Below, in pieces: positions 7,746 through 17,714 of a DNA stretch of 47,400 nt. The translations under genes were made by a program, and so were the position numbers. Numbering within the stretch: position 1 is the first letter of the stretch; every line of letters starts with the position of its first letter. The stretch spans positions 1 to 47,400 of the forward strand of contig NZ_JADEWZ010000041.1 in NCBI RefSeq assembly GCF_015207425.1. Reading direction: 5' to 3'. Under the pieces are notes generated by a model. The model searched no databases, had not been told where the DNA came from, and saw nothing but the letters and a program-made list of their open reading frames with translations. The stretch comes from Lusitaniella coriacea LEGE 07157 (lineage in GTDB: Bacteria; Cyanobacteriota; Cyanobacteriia; Cyanobacteriales; Spirulinaceae).

Positions 7746-9794
7746 TTAAAATGGAGGGAATCTCCCAGAACTGTCCGTTGTGCCTTGCGGAACCCAAGCA
7801 ATCAACTGTTCCTCTAAAGGCTTTGTTGGGTTATAAATCATTGCAGAATCCTCTTCAATTAGCATTTTCACTTGTTGTTTGATAGTGGTTTTATTGAGAT
7901 CTCCAAAGCGCGCGATCGCGTTTTCTTGCAATGCTGCTAATGCCATACAGTTTTGTGTCTTCAGTCGATTCAATAAAAAGGTTTTAATTTCTTGCGCTTT
8001 TTCATCTGCAACCTCAACGATTTCTTCCCGTTCCTTGACATCCTCAACAACAGAATCAAAAATTCCCAAATCTTTCAGCAGCTTGCACTTCTTCAAAATT
8101 TCAGTCTGACGAATTAAAGATTCTAACTCATCCACCGAAATTGTTTTTCCTGCAAGAACTAACTCATTCGCGCGAGCAGATTTCACCAATTCTTGATAAG
8201 TTGCAAGGTAATGTACAGACGTGAGCGTTTCTCTAATATGACGGTGTGGCGAACCCGTGAAAATTTTTCGATAAATTTGATTGCCTTTTAATTTTGCGGT
8301 TCCAACGCTACCGACTCGAATTAAATATAGTGTCTGGCATTGTTTTTGTCTGAGTGCTTTTTGGCAAGCATTCATTACACTAAAAAAGCTAGTAAAATTA
8401 GCATCTTCCGTCCAAACAACACCAACTTTCTCTTGCTTGTGAGGGTTTTTATAGTTCAACGAGTAACCGCTATATTTCCCACGAATGAACTTTGTCCTCA
8501 ACTCCTTAACTTGTAGCGCTTTTAAGGCATCTTGCAAAATACGAATCAGATCTGGTGCAGAAAGAAAAGTTATTTTTTTTATTCTTTCCTTTGTCTTGGC
8601 AAACTCATCTTGCCACTTTAATTCAAATTCTGCTAGTAATATTGCTTTCCGATCTATAGGGGGTTTTGTATCTCGACGCAATCCATCTTTATATTGCTGA
8701 AATAACTCTCTCCCAATACTTAATGCCATCCTTGGTAATGTTTTACCACGAGGAAAACGTAAATTTATTTGCTCTTTACTTAAAGGTTCTATGTCCGATA
8801 TAGGTTTAGGCTTTGATTGTTGATGTAGCGAATGAAGTCGCATTACCCAAAGTGCTTCAATTTGCTTTTTATTGATAGGTTTTAGGTAAACTTCTCGATG
8901 TAATCTTCCCGGTGCGAGATCGGCAGGCTGAATGAATCTTTTATTTTCATCCCAAGTACTTTTAATAATGCTAATAATAACCAAAAAATTCTTGAAGTAT
9001 TGATTGTAAAAAATTGTGTTAACATTAAATAAAGCTTGCAAGTCGATGTTACCTTGAGGCAAGCGGGGAATGCTATCCAAACTATCAAAACAGAAAACAA
9101 TCGGGCGATTATTCGTCGCAATTCTGCTGAAATTTCCCAGTATGCCTTTTGCGGCATTTTCACTATCAATTGCGCGTTTGACTTTTAACTTTCTCAGGTC
9201 ATCGTCATCTAAATCGTCTCCTCGCAACCATTGACAAGCCAGTGAATAAAGTTCGGAATTTGTTAAATCGTATAAAACGCCAAAAAACTGCTTTGAGTTA
9301 TAGGTTCCAGCAGGAAATGTAGTTTCTAAATTCCGAATAAAAAGATTGCGTTCGCCCATCATCCACTTCGCAAATCCTCCTTCTCGAAAAGCAGATAATC
9401 CCTTCAACCATAATAATAGCTGCGGCTCTTCTTCACCTTCCGGTTTGTACAGCAAACTATCTACCATTTGACGCAAAATGTGCCGCCAAATAAAATCGCT
9501 GTCCGCCCAAGGATCGATATACGCAAAAAATGCTTTAGAATTAAACGTGCGTTTGAGTCTTCCCAACAAATAACTCTTACCCGAACCCGAATCACCAGCT
9601 AAAAGAACCGTCTGACTGTAGCGATTTTGAATCACTGTATCTAGAAGTTCTTCAATTTTTTCAACTGCTTCTTGGTGAATTGAATTGACTGTCAGCGCTC
9701 GATTCTGCTGTTCTTGCCAAAAGTTTCCAGAAGCAAGAGATTCTACGTCAAATGGATTAATAGACTGGCAGATCAGATCGTCAAGTTTTGCCAC
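7746..9794 (-). CDS. Large P-loop ATPase of the nuclease/FtsK module
   Basis: About 682 residues. An N-terminal P-loop NTPase domain has Walker A AGDSGSGKSYLLG (near residue 70) and Walker B RPIVFCFDSLD (near 235). This is the arrangement of KAP/ORC-like STAND-type ATPases, where the domain binds or loads nucleic acid or acts as a switch. The C-terminal 350 residues match nothing I recognise; they are basic and end in a possible winged-helix segment (LQENAIARFGDLNKTTIKQQVKMLIEE). I prefer the GTG at 9794 because AGAGGT precedes it at good spacing; the frame extends to an ATG at 9836, which would overlap the upstream gene by 11 bp. Flanked closely on both sides, so probably one operon with the winged-helix and fusion-nuclease genes. 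Confidence 0.75.
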   Translation of the reverse strand: MAKLDDLICQSINPFDVESLASGNFWQEQQNRALTVNSIHQEAVEKIEELLDTVIQNRYSQTVLLAGDSGSGKSYLLGRLKRTFNSKAFFAYIDPWADSDFIWRHILRQMVDSLLYKPEGEEEPQLLLWLKGLSAFREGGFAKWMMGERNLFIRNLETTFPAGTYNSKQFFGVLYDLTNSELYSLACQWLRGDDLDDDDLRKLKVKRAIDSENAAKGILGNFSRIATNNRPIVFCFDSLDSIPRLPQGNIDLQALFNVNTIFYNQYFKNFLVIISIIKSTWDENKRFIQPADLAPGRLHREVYLKPINKKQIEALWVMRLHSLHQQSKPKPISDIEPLSKEQINLRFPRGKTLPRMALSIGRELFQQYKDGLRRDTKPPIDRKAILLAEFELKWQDEFAKTKERIKKITFLSAPDLIRILQDALKALQVKELRTKFIRGKYSGYSLNYKNPHKQEKVGVVWTEDANFTSFFSVMNACQKALRQKQCQTLYLIRVGSVGTAKLKGNQIYRKIFTGSPHRHIRETLTSVHYLATYQELVKSARANELVLAGKTISVDELESLIRQTEILKKCKLLKDLGIFDSVVEDVKEREEIVEVADEKAQEIKTFLLNRLKTQNCMALAALQENAIARFGDLNKTTIKQQVKMLIEEDSAMIYNPTKPLEEQLIAWVPQGTTDSSGRFPPF

Positions 9795-9825
9795 GCTAAT
9801 ACCTCTGTTTGAAAAAGAATAGAAG

Positions 9826-10644
9826 TTAATAAACAATTATAAAAAACAAGGGTCCGCCAATGGGTTGAGGAATTCCTTCCTGAAGCTGTTCTTCACTATA
9901 GTTCCTCACTTCTGCTAAAGAACTCAACTCAATTTTGTCTTGCTGTTCCAAGCGATAAAGTGCGTTGTCGAGTTCGTCTCGCGAGAGAGGGGGTTGCAGT
10001 TTCTTGCGTAGATGAAAAATGGGTAAATAATTATTCGTTCCCAATTCCTTATCCAACTCGATAATAAGCTGTAAAATCCTTTCATCTCTCGGTTTTTCTG
10101 TCATATTCGTTGGCGAACTCTCGCCTGCACGTTCAGAAGAGAAATACTTCCGCAGGAAATGCAAATAATTTCCCAACATTTTTTTTGAGAGATAGACATT
10201 CCCCCCGCCAACAGGATCGTATTCTTTCGCCAATACCTCTTTCCCGCGTTCGGTTAACCAAACCTCTTTAATTTGCGTCTTTTTCGCCTCAATGAATCCC
10301 CGTTCTCGCAGGTTCTGGATAACTGCTTGTCGTTCCTCAGCAGGAACGCCTGTTTTCCCAGGAGTCGCCGTACCTTGCGCACAAGCCCGCAATACCTTAA
10401 GCTCTTGAGCGGTGAGTAGGGACTGTTCTGCTGCGATTTCTAGGACTGCTGTTCCCGTTGGCGCGATCGCGAACTGAAGAATTTCTTCCTTAAAGTCCAC
10501 AATCTCTCTGGTTTTCAAGCCTCGTCCAATATTATCGCGATCGCGCGCCAAAGTTTTTGCATTGGGAGAAAGTTTCCCAATCGGTGCTTTATAACCTTCG
10601 TTTCCTAAAAGCTTTAAGAGAAACTTTAGTTCGATAACTTCCAT
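9826..10644 (-). CDS. Winged-helix protein, first gene of the nuclease/FtsK module
   Basis: 272 residues with no named family that I recognise. Residues about 80-150 look like a MarR/PadR-type winged helix (LTAQELKVLRA, then VIQNLRERGFIEAKK and VWLTERGKEVLAKE). The last 85 residues look like a second winged helix (LPIFHLRKKLQPPLSRDEL, then ALYRLEQQDKIELSSL) ending in a hydrophobic GGPLFFIIV. This C-terminal block is, from memory, widespread in cyanobacterial proteins of unknown role. It probably binds DNA, either to regulate the operon or to give the complex specificity. Its stop lies 31 bp before the preferred ATPase start. Confidence 0.7.
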   Translation of the reverse strand: MEVIELKFLLKLLGNEGYKAPIGKLSPNAKTLARDRDNIGRGLKTREIVDFKEEILQFAIAPTGTAVLEIAAEQSLLTAQELKVLRACAQGTATPGKTGVPAEERQAVIQNLRERGFIEAKKTQIKEVWLTERGKEVLAKEYDPVGGGNVYLSKKMLGNYLHFLRKYFSSERAGESSPTNMTEKPRDERILQLIIELDKELGTNNYLPIFHLRKKLQPPLSRDELDNALYRLEQQDKIELSSLAEVRNYSEEQLQEGIPQPIGGPLFFIIVY

Positions 10645-10781
10645 CCACTCGCCCTTGATCGATCTTGATAAACATCATCATTCTATTGCTTATTTTTAAT
10701 ACCAACAAAATTCATATAGAAAAATTAATAAGGCGAGATATTGACCGCCTTACGTTAATTTCATTTCACTCTAATGAATGT

Positions 10782-11732
10782 TCAAACCTTTGCTCTTGGC
10801 ATTGATTTCTTTAAAAACTTCCATTTCATTACCTTCAAAAAAGCCCTGGGTACGCCGTATAATTTATTGAAAAACAAATTCCAAAGATAACCATACTGCG
10901 GGAAAGATCGTACTAATAAAACATCCGAAGCAACATGAAACCGAGGCGGTTTTAAAGCAGGATCTTTATCAATGTATCGAATCTGTTCCGGCTGAGGCAT
11001 CCAGTGACCGACAATCGCACCTTTTTTGTAAAATTTCGCCTGCAAAAACAAACCCATTAAGCGGTCGAAAGCAGATGCCGGAATCCACGTTAAACAACCC
11101 ATGAGTTTTGTGGATTGAGAAATATCCGGGAGAATTTCTTTCACCAAATCGTTGCGCCAAACCTTGGTATTAAAGTTTTCAATATGAGATCCTTGCATAT
11201 CTTCTCGTTCGGCGAAAGGTAAAACAAGACAGCGAGGATCGAGTGCTTTATCCAAGGGAGCGATGGGAAGCTCTTGCAGCGTAACTTCTAGCTCTTCTTT
11301 CTTTGGCTTTCCAGGAATAACTTTTAGGTCTTTAATGTGAGGCATTTCTAACCATTCCGCTTTAATGCTCTCCTCTTCTTGATAATCAATCTTGATTGTC
11401 CTCAGCCTCAAAACAAAACTTTCTGGAAACTGCTCAAAATACTCTTCAACTGCTTGCAATACGTCCGGATGAACGTAATCATCATCATCAAGAGCAAGAA
11501 CGTATTTTCCCGTCGTATTTAAAAAAGCAACAAACCGTTGCATCATCTCGCCTTTGTAGGGTCCCGTTATTATCCTAACCCTCGGATCGCTGACGCTTTT
11601 TTGAGGAAATCCAGGGGGATAAACGAAAACGAATTCGACATTTCCTTTGATCTTTAAAAGTCGCTCCAGCCAATAGTTAGAAAACTTACCTAATGTGGGA
11701 GTAACAATGGATAGCAAAGGTTGTTCGTTCAT
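10782..11732 (-). CDS. Glycosyltransferase family 2-like protein
   Basis: 316 residues with a GT-A fold: N-terminal LLSIVTPTLGKFSNYWLERL, then the metal/nucleotide-sugar motif in LALDDDDYVHPDVLQAV near residue 80. The following 200 residues are not diagnostic. The C-terminus is basic and may touch the membrane (PRAFLKVMKWKFLKK). The sugar donor and acceptor cannot be read from sequence. No polysaccharide cluster surrounds it. The 137-bp gap to the module gene at 9826-10644 argues against co-transcription. Confidence 0.75.
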   Translation of the reverse strand: MNEQPLLSIVTPTLGKFSNYWLERLLKIKGNVEFVFVYPPGFPQKSVSDPRVRIITGPYKGEMMQRFVAFLNTTGKYVLALDDDDYVHPDVLQAVEEYFEQFPESFVLRLRTIKIDYQEEESIKAEWLEMPHIKDLKVIPGKPKKEELEVTLQELPIAPLDKALDPRCLVLPFAEREDMQGSHIENFNTKVWRNDLVKEILPDISQSTKLMGCLTWIPASAFDRLMGLFLQAKFYKKGAIVGHWMPQPEQIRYIDKDPALKPPRFHVASDVLLVRSFPQYGYLWNLFFNKLYGVPRAFLKVMKWKFLKKSMPRAKV

Positions 11733-11850
11733 GTTTTTTATACAAAAACAATAGGATAAGAATTAGAGTTCGAGATTATCAGGAATCATTATTTACTAAA
11801 ACAAGAACTCTTTACAATTATAAGGATTTCGAGACATAAGCTACTGCGAA

Positions 11851-11881
11851 AGGTAAGGGCGTAAATAATACGCCCCTACAA
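11851..11881 (-). repeat. GTAGGGGCGTA-type dispersed hairpin
   Basis: GGGCGTA (11857-11863), loop AATAA, TACGCCC (11869-11875), flanked on the minus strand by GTAG. This matches a hairpin repeat commonly seen between cyanobacterial genes. Placed downstream of transaldolase, it may also help end that transcript. Confidence 0.5.
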
Positions 11882-11916
11882 CTTTTTTGCGGGTATCTAA
11901 CCGCTCTTTTTCTGAA

Positions 11917-11937
11917 TTTTGAACTTTGAGTTCAAAA
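11917..11937 (-). terminator. AT-rich perfect hairpin just after transaldolase
   Basis: A nine-base perfect stem, TTTTGAACT and AGTTCAAAA, with a 3-nt loop, beginning 3 bp after the transaldolase stop. It is AT-rich, so weak. A related sequence lies at 23699-23729. Confidence 0.4.
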
Positions 11938-11939
11938 CC

Positions 11940-13118
11940 CTAAGCAGCAGCTAAATGGAACGCAGCACCCAGCCCAGCCGCCATTTCTTCAGGAGAAATT
12001 TTGCCATCGCCGTTGATATCAAGGGCATCAAAAACAGCATCGGTTCCCGCCCATTCTTCGCGAGTGATGAATCCGTCGCCATCGAGATCGTAAACCAGGA
12101 AAATATCTTCCGCCGCGTGGCTGACTTTTTCTTCTCCTTCTAGACATTCGAGGCGTTCGGCGAGGAGTTTTTCAAGAGCTTCGAGAGCTTTAGAAAAACC
12201 TTTAATCCCTTCATCAAGCTTCTGAGAAGCCATTTTATCTGCCTCGTGCATTTGCTCAAAGGTGGCTTTATCCATTGCCATTTTTTCAATCGATGCACTC
12301 GCTGCTTTCTCCGGAGAAAGTTTGCGAGGTAACTCCTCGGTGGAGGACTGCAATTCATCGAGAAACTTCGGCGAAATGGTCAGCAAATCGCAACCTGCTA
12401 ACTCAGTAATCTCGCCAATGTTGCGGAAGCTTGCACCCATCACTTCGGTGGGGTAGCCAAATTTTTTGTAGTAGTTATAAATCTGAGTCACGGATTGTAC
12501 GCCGGGATCTTCTGTGGGGGGATAACTCTCGCGTCCGGTGTCTTGCTTGTACCAGTCCAAAATGCGCCCGACAAAGGGAGAAATGAGCGTTGCGCCCGCT
12601 TCAGCACAGGCGATAGCTTGGTGGAGTCCGAAGAGGAGGGTTAAGTTACAGTGTATGCCTTCTTTTTCAAGGATTTCCGCCGCGCGAATTCCCTCCCAGG
12701 TAGAGGCAATTTTAATCAGGACGCGATCGCGCGATACCCCAGCCGCTTCGTACTCGGAAATTAAATAGCGAGCTTGCTCTAGCGTTGCGTCAGTATCGTA
12801 AGATAGTCTCGCATCCACTTCTGTCGAAACCCGCCCCGGAATAATCTCCAAAATCTTCAAACCAAAGGCTACCGCCAAGCGTTTAAACGCCAGAGAAGCC
12901 ACTTCAGACGCAGAAGCATCCGCACCCGCATCTTTTTTCGCTTGTTTGAGGGTTTCGTCCACAATATCCTGATACTGGGACATTTGAGCAGCCGCAGTAA
13001 TCAGCGATGGATTGGTGGTTGCATCCTGGGGTGTAAAGGTTTCAATGGCTTTGATATCGCCCGTATCTGCAACAACAACAGTCATTTCGCGCAGTCGATC
13101 TAGCAGCGTCTTCGCCAT
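11940..13118 (-). CDS. tal: Transaldolase with C-terminal EF-hand pair
   Basis: 392 residues. Class I transaldolase of the pentose phosphate pathway, moving a dihydroxyacetone unit between sugar phosphates. The catalytic barrel is visible: DATTNPSLI near the N-terminus, the Schiff-base lysine in [11 protein letters not shown], and [18 protein letters not shown] and [10 protein letters not shown]. After residue about 330 come two EF-hand calcium loops, [12 protein letters not shown] and [12 protein letters not shown], each with acidic residues in the ligand positions. An EF-hand tail on transaldolase is a known cyanobacterial arrangement. The open frame extends to 13187, but the ATG at 13118 (MAKTLLDRL) is chosen because CAGGAG precedes it at good spacing. 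Confidence 0.93.
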   Translation of the reverse strand: MAKTLLDRLREMTVVVADTGDIKAIETFTPQDATTNPSLITAAAQMSQYQDIVDETLKQAKKDAGADASASEVASLAFKRLAVAFGLKILEIIPGRVSTEVDARLSYDTDATLEQARYLISEYEAAGVSRDRVLIKIASTWEGIRAAEILEKEGIHCNLTLLFGLHQAIACAEAGATLISPFVGRILDWYKQDTGRESYPPTEDPGVQSVTQIYNYYKKFGYPTEVMGASFRNIGEITELAGCDLLTISPKFLDELQSSTEELPRKLSPEKAASASIEKMAMDKATFEQMHEADKMASQKLDEGIKGFSKALEALEKLLAERLECLEGEEKVSHAAEDIFLVYDLDGDGFITREEWAGTDAVFDALDINGDGKISPEEMAAGLGAAFHLAAA

Positions 13119-13651
13119 ATTTAGCTCCTGTGGTGAAAATATCCGTAATAGCTTCGGGCTGGTTTGGACGATGTATCTTCGCACCAATAGCTCTATTGTA
13201 TAAGACTAAACTCAATCCTTTTGGATTTCCCTTCTTTACGCTCTGCACCCCAGCCAATGTTTCGACGACGCTCTCCAACGCAACAACTCAACTCAATTTC
13301 TGCTTCGTTCGGCTAATGCTCAAGCATCTTGCAGCCCCTACTCCTGTATCGGGGGATTGTCACCAGCGACTGCTATGGGGGTTATAACTGGTTAAGCTAA
13401 AACACATTCAAGTTGGGTATTGGGCGCTCTGTAACAAAGCCATCAATCTCTCACCGCGTCACCCCTAGGTCGGTGTTCCCTTGCGTCTTTCGCCGACGCG
13501 GGTTCCGACCTCTCCCCGTCTCCCCGTCTCCCCGTCAGCCTTGTGTAGCAAACTTAAAACCATTTCATATTACATTTGCTCAGTCTAAAAACGCAGAAAG
13601 TCTTTCCCATTTTTTATAATTCACATCAAGAATAAAATTCATCATTCATCC
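13119..13651. other. 533-bp intergenic region between divergent tal and histidine kinase genes
   Basis: No gene with credible features. It carries the divergent control regions of tal (minus) and the kinase (plus), the REP-like hairpin at 13467-13511 and a run of ccccgtctccccgtc repeats up to about 13535. The final 100 bp before 13652 are AT-rich, as expected of a promoter, but no clear consensus pair stands out. Confidence 0.6.
13467..13511. repeat. REP-like hairpin element, copy 1
   Basis: Outer stem AGGTCGG (13467-13473) with CCGACCT (13505-13511); inner stem GCGTC (13483-13487) with GACGC (13495-13499). The reverse complement of the element at 25618-25663 shares the outer stem and the TTGCGTC and TTCCGACCT segments. 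Both are flanked by ccccgtctccccgtc-type repeats. Confidence 0.75.
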
Positions 13652-14854
13652 ATGCGTTATCTTACCGCTCGTAACCATCCCCTGCGCTTTTTGCTTTATA
13701 TCGAGTGGAGTATGCTGCTTGTCATAGTGATTGGCGAGGTTCTTCGGATTTGGTTTTTTCGAGGTTCGCGGTATCCTGTCCATCATTTATGGATTTTAGT
13801 GATTTTTGGTGTAATGGGTTTAGTTTTACCTGCTAAAAATAACGCACAAAAAATCATTTATACGGGATTTGAGTTTTGGTTGATTCAGCTTATTTCAATA
13901 GGGCGAGGGTTACGGCTTTTTTCCTTGATGTATATTATCTTGGTTGCGCGAAATTGTTTTATTTTTGAAAGATTGCCGCGCTCTTTTGTTACGGGATTAG
14001 CTTATTTTTTCTTTTTAATCGAGCAATTCGAACGATTTCAATATCGAAGACATCCCCCATTCATGCCCCCAGAGCGAGCTATTTTCATGGGGGTCACTTC
14101 TGTGATTTTTTTTGGACTTGTTTTATTGTTTTTACAGCTTTCCATCGCGGCAATTTTAGCAGAGCGAAAAAGTCGAGAAAAGTTGGCATTGGCAAATGCT
14201 CAACTGCGAGATTATGCGTTGCGAATTGAAGATGTGGCAACATTGCAGGAACGCAATCGAATTGCGCGCGAAATCCATGATTCTCTCGGACATTCTCTCA
14301 CGGTTTTCAACCTTCACTTAGAAGCTGCACTGCGACTTTTATCTTCCGATCCTCAAGAGGCAAAAGCACTGTTATTAGAAGCAAAACAGCAGGGATCTAA
14401 GGCGTTAAAAGAAGTTCGCCAATCGGTTGCAACCTTGCGTTCGGACCCGTTGCAGGGAAAATCTTTAACAGACGCGATCGCGCTCCTGATTGAAGACGTT
14501 CAACGCTCTACTGGCATTACACCCCAAACTCAAATTCTCCTTTCTTCTCCCCTTCCCAAGGAGTTGAAAATGGTAGTTTATCGAATTCTGCAAGAGTCTT
14601 TGACAAATACTTGTAAATATGCAGAGGCAACAGAGGTTAAAATTCAAATTCACTTAACTGCAACCGCTTTAAAATTGCAGGTTCGAGATAATGGGAAAGG
14701 ATTCACCTTAGAGAAAAATACAACAGGTTTTGGCTTGCAAGGAATGCAAGAACGAACCAAAGTGTTAGGGGGGCAACTTAAAATTGTGACTGCGCCCGGA
14801 AAAGGATGCAATATTTTCGTGGAGTTGCCCTTTCGATCGAACTTAGGGGTTTGA
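13652..14854 (+). CDS. NarL-type (HisKA_3) sensor histidine kinase
   Basis: 400 residues. The first 185 hold five or six hydrophobic segments, a membrane sensor domain with no recognised ligand motif. A short coiled-coil linker leads to the HisKA_3 dimerisation and phosphoacceptor motif RNRIAREIHDSLGHS with H209. The HATPase domain shows an N-box-like LQESLTNTCKYA and a G-box in DNGKGF and TGFGLQGMQERT. Kinases of this type normally pair with a NarL/FixJ DNA-binding regulator, but none is adjacent here, so its partner must lie elsewhere. The next gene is a recombinase on the same strand, 79 bp downstream. Confidence 0.88.
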   Translation: MRYLTARNHPLRFLLYIEWSMLLVIVIGEVLRIWFFRGSRYPVHHLWILVIFGVMGLVLPAKNNAQKIIYTGFEFWLIQLISIGRGLRLFSLMYIILVARNCFIFERLPRSFVTGLAYFFFLIEQFERFQYRRHPPFMPPERAIFMGVTSVIFFGLVLLFLQLSIAAILAERKSREKLALANAQLRDYALRIEDVATLQERNRIAREIHDSLGHSLTVFNLHLEAALRLLSSDPQEAKALLLEAKQQGSKALKEVRQSVATLRSDPLQGKSLTDAIALLIEDVQRSTGITPQTQILLSSPLPKELKMVVYRILQESLTNTCKYAEATEVKIQIHLTATALKLQVRDNGKGFTLEKNTTGFGLQGMQERTKVLGGQLKIVTAPGKGCNIFVELPFRSNLGV

Positions 14855-14933
14855 GGGAAAAAGTTCTAAATCCCATAAGGGGACTTATCGGACTTAGAAC
14901 TGCTAAAATCCAATTATTGCTAGCCTGACACCC

Positions 14934-15905
14934 ATGCTCGTTTCCCCAACGCCCAACGCTATTGCCACCACAGAAATCCTTTTAGCAATCTTTGCTGATT
15001 TCCTCAATGTGGATGTCGGGGCGGGCGATGCTGCCTACGACACTCTCAAAACCTATCGCCGTCAAGTTCGACAATTTATCAATTGGTGCGATCGCGCCCA
15101 CCTCAACCCCGCCGAAGCCACCAAAGAAGACATCAAGCGCTATCGCCACTGGATGATCCACACTCAAAATTTCAAACCCGCAACCGTTGGATTAAAACTC
15201 TCCGTCGTGCGACGCTTTTACCAAGCCGCAGCCGATCGCGGACTCATTCGATTCAACCCAGCCAATGGAGTCAAACCGCCGCGCGAAAAACGCGATCCCG
15301 CCGAACGAATTACCTATTTAGAACAGTCAGAAGTAGAACAATTTCTGGATGCTGTTCCCCAGGATGGCACGCTGAAATCCTTGCGAGACAAGACACTCCT
15401 TGCAATTATGGCTTTAGAAGGGCCCCGAACGGTAGAACTGCACCGCGCCAATATTCGCGATGTTGTCCGTCAGGGAAATAACCTCGGGATTCGAGTCGAA
15501 GGCAAGCGCAACATTCGTATTGTCCCCTTAACCCCAGCAATCGCTTCAGTGTTAATGGATTATCTCGACGCGCGAGATGCATCAGGAGAAGCCCTCAAGC
15601 CCTCCCGTCCCCTCTTCATCGCCGTGGGTAATCGCGCCGGGGGGAATCGTCTCTCTCGCAGGGGAATTCGCGCAATTGTCGATCGCTACCTCACGCAAAC
15701 ATCCCTCAAACACTCGCCGGGACGAACTATTTCTACCCACAGCTTAAGGCACACCGCAGGCACATTAGCCTTGCGTTCCGGGGCAGAATTGCGTCAGGTA
15801 CAAGACTTACTCGGTCACGCCGATCCCAGAACCACTTGTATTTACGCCCACGTCGCCGATCGTTGGGAAAACAATCCAGCTTTAAGGTTGGGAATTAAAT
15901 TGTAG
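14934..15905 (+). CDS. Tyrosine-type site-specific recombinase (XerC/XerD-like)
   Basis: 323 residues with the two-domain layout of XerC/D: an N-terminal SAM-like core-binding domain (residues about 15-125, with [16 protein letters not shown]) and a catalytic domain. The catalytic set is complete: Arg in [12 protein letters not shown], Lys in VEGKRNIR, H-x2-R in HSLRHTAG, His in LLGHADPRT and the Tyr nucleophile in TCIYAH. No phage, plasmid or integron genes surround it and no attachment repeats are evident. It may be a chromosomal Xer-type resolvase or a stand-alone integrase. Confidence 0.85.
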   Translation: MLVSPTPNAIATTEILLAIFADFLNVDVGAGDAAYDTLKTYRRQVRQFINWCDRAHLNPAEATKEDIKRYRHWMIHTQNFKPATVGLKLSVVRRFYQAAADRGLIRFNPANGVKPPREKRDPAERITYLEQSEVEQFLDAVPQDGTLKSLRDKTLLAIMALEGPRTVELHRANIRDVVRQGNNLGIRVEGKRNIRIVPLTPAIASVLMDYLDARDASGEALKPSRPLFIAVGNRAGGNRLSRRGIRAIVDRYLTQTSLKHSPGRTISTHSLRHTAGTLALRSGAELRQVQDLLGHADPRTTCIYAHVADRWENNPALRLGIKL

Positions 15906-16056
15906 GCGGCGATGTTCCTTTAAGCTCCCCCTCTCAGATAAAATCCGGTTGAATCGCCTTAGTATGGTGAAGTTTTGACGATGGGAATTTGAAGGATTTG
16001 ATATCAATCCCCCTTAAAAAGGGGGAGGATAGAGGAAGCTTCACTATTTGTTGTAC

Positions 16057-17643
16057 TTATTGCAACGATATTTTCAAACTACTCGGCACAGCAAAATTGC
16101 CCTCAATTTGAACGCCGCGATGATTTGAGTGGAGGTGGCGCACAATTTTATAGATGGCTTCAATTTTCGCGATCGCGTCAATATTATCGGCAATTTCCAC
16201 CAAGGCTAAAGGTTTTGTTGACCTTTTGAGCGCGTCCACAACCTTATTTTGCAAAGCTAAAACCGAAGCAGCCGCTTTCTTCCCCGCTTCTACCCCCGGT
16301 TGATGATAGGCATTGATATTAATCAAACTGGCATATAAAGTAACTGCCCGTTCGTACAAGGCGATTAACGCGCCAACCATACGCGGATTAACCTCTGGAA
16401 TCGTCACAGTGATTGAATCGCGCTGATTTTCATAAATCGCTTGACGGGTTCCCTGCAACAAACCGCTTAAATAGTCCCCAGACGTAACCCCCGGTTCGAC
16501 TTCAATCGAAGTCCCCTCGCGATCGTGGAGAACTTCAATAAAGGTGATAAAGAAATTGGGTACGCCTTCGCGCAGTTGTTGTACGTAAGCGTGTTGATCC
16601 GTCGAACCCTTGTTTCCATAAACCGCAATCCCTTGGTGGACAATGTTCCCATCCAAGTCTTTTTCCTTCCCCAAAGACTCCATCACCAATTGCTGGAGGT
16701 AGCGGCTAAAAAGTAGCAAACTGTCTTTATAGGGCAATACAACCATGTCCTTGTCCCCTTTCCCATTCCCCGCATAGTACCAAGACAGGGCGAGCAAGGC
16801 GGCGGGGTTCGTTTTGAGATCGTGGCGGCGAGTGGTTGCATCCATCGCTTTTGCCCCTTCTAAGAGTTCGCGCAGGTTAATCCCTTGCAGGGCGGCATCC
16901 AACAACCCCACAACAGAAAGTTCGGAAGTGCGCCCCCCAACCCAATCGTGCATGGGAAAAGTGGCTAACCAACGATCGGATTTGGCAATATTTTCCAATT
17001 TGCTATCGTAGCCCGTAATGGCAACGGCGCGGGCGGAAAAGTTGAGGTTGCGGGCTTCAAAAGCGGCTTTGGCTTCCAACATTCCGTTACGGGTTTCTGG
17101 CGTACCGCCGGATTTGGAGATAACCACAACGAGGGTGGTTTTGAGGCGATCTCCAATTTTCGCGATCGTTTTATCGATTCCGGTGGGATCGGTGTTGTCG
17201 CTAAAATGGATGTTGAGAGGCGGGTTGACGGGGACGAGGGCTTGGGCGACAAATTGAGGTCCCAGGGCAGATCCGCCAATGCCAATAGAGAGAATATCGG
17301 TGAATTTTTCTGCATCGGGGGGATGAATTTCACCGCTATGGACTTTGCTGGCAAAGGTTTCGACTTTTTCTAGGGCGTGGATAATTTCTTGTTTTAATTC
17401 TGAGGTTGGGGCTAAGTCGGGATCTCGCAGCCAATAGTGACCCACCATACGATCTTCATCGGGGTTCGCGATCGCGCCGCCCTCCAAAGCTTCCATATCG
17501 CGGAAGGCTTTGGCAAACTTGTTTCTCATCTTTTCGACAAAAGCATCATCGAAGCGCATCCGACTGACATCGAGGTAGAATCCCAGGTTTTGGTCGTAGT
17601 ACAGCCAGTCCTGATAGCGTTGCCACAGTGCAGCGTTGTCCAT
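16057..17643 (-). CDS. pgi: Glucose-6-phosphate isomerase
   Basis: 528 residues, interconverting glucose 6-phosphate and fructose 6-phosphate in glycolysis, the Calvin cycle's glycogen branch and the oxidative pentose phosphate pathway. Family signatures: [47 protein letters not shown], and [15 protein letters not shown] near the active site. Length matches the cyanobacterial enzyme. ATG at 17643. Transaldolase lies 3 kb away on the same strand, but other genes intervene, so this is not an operon. Confidence 0.95.
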   Translation of the reverse strand: MDNAALWQRYQDWLYYDQNLGFYLDVSRMRFDDAFVEKMRNKFAKAFRDMEALEGGAIANPDEDRMVGHYWLRDPDLAPTSELKQEIIHALEKVETFASKVHSGEIHPPDAEKFTDILSIGIGGSALGPQFVAQALVPVNPPLNIHFSDNTDPTGIDKTIAKIGDRLKTTLVVVISKSGGTPETRNGMLEAKAAFEARNLNFSARAVAITGYDSKLENIAKSDRWLATFPMHDWVGGRTSELSVVGLLDAALQGINLRELLEGAKAMDATTRRHDLKTNPAALLALSWYYAGNGKGDKDMVVLPYKDSLLLFSRYLQQLVMESLGKEKDLDGNIVHQGIAVYGNKGSTDQHAYVQQLREGVPNFFITFIEVLHDREGTSIEVEPGVTSGDYLSGLLQGTRQAIYENQRDSITVTIPEVNPRMVGALIALYERAVTLYASLININAYHQPGVEAGKKAAASVLALQNKVVDALKRSTKPLALVEIADNIDAIAKIEAIYKIVRHLHSNHRGVQIEGNFAVPSSLKISLQ

Positions 17644-17714
17644 AAACTCAGTTTGCTCTCAATTCTTTACCCCCATTGTAGGGCGGTCATTGCGCCTAAT
17701 GGTGAGTCAACTTT

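Noticed and set aside
14934-15905. Prophage or integrative element around the tyrosine recombinase
   Set aside because: No phage or conjugation genes, no attachment repeats and no adjacent tRNA; neighbours are ordinary chromosomal genes.
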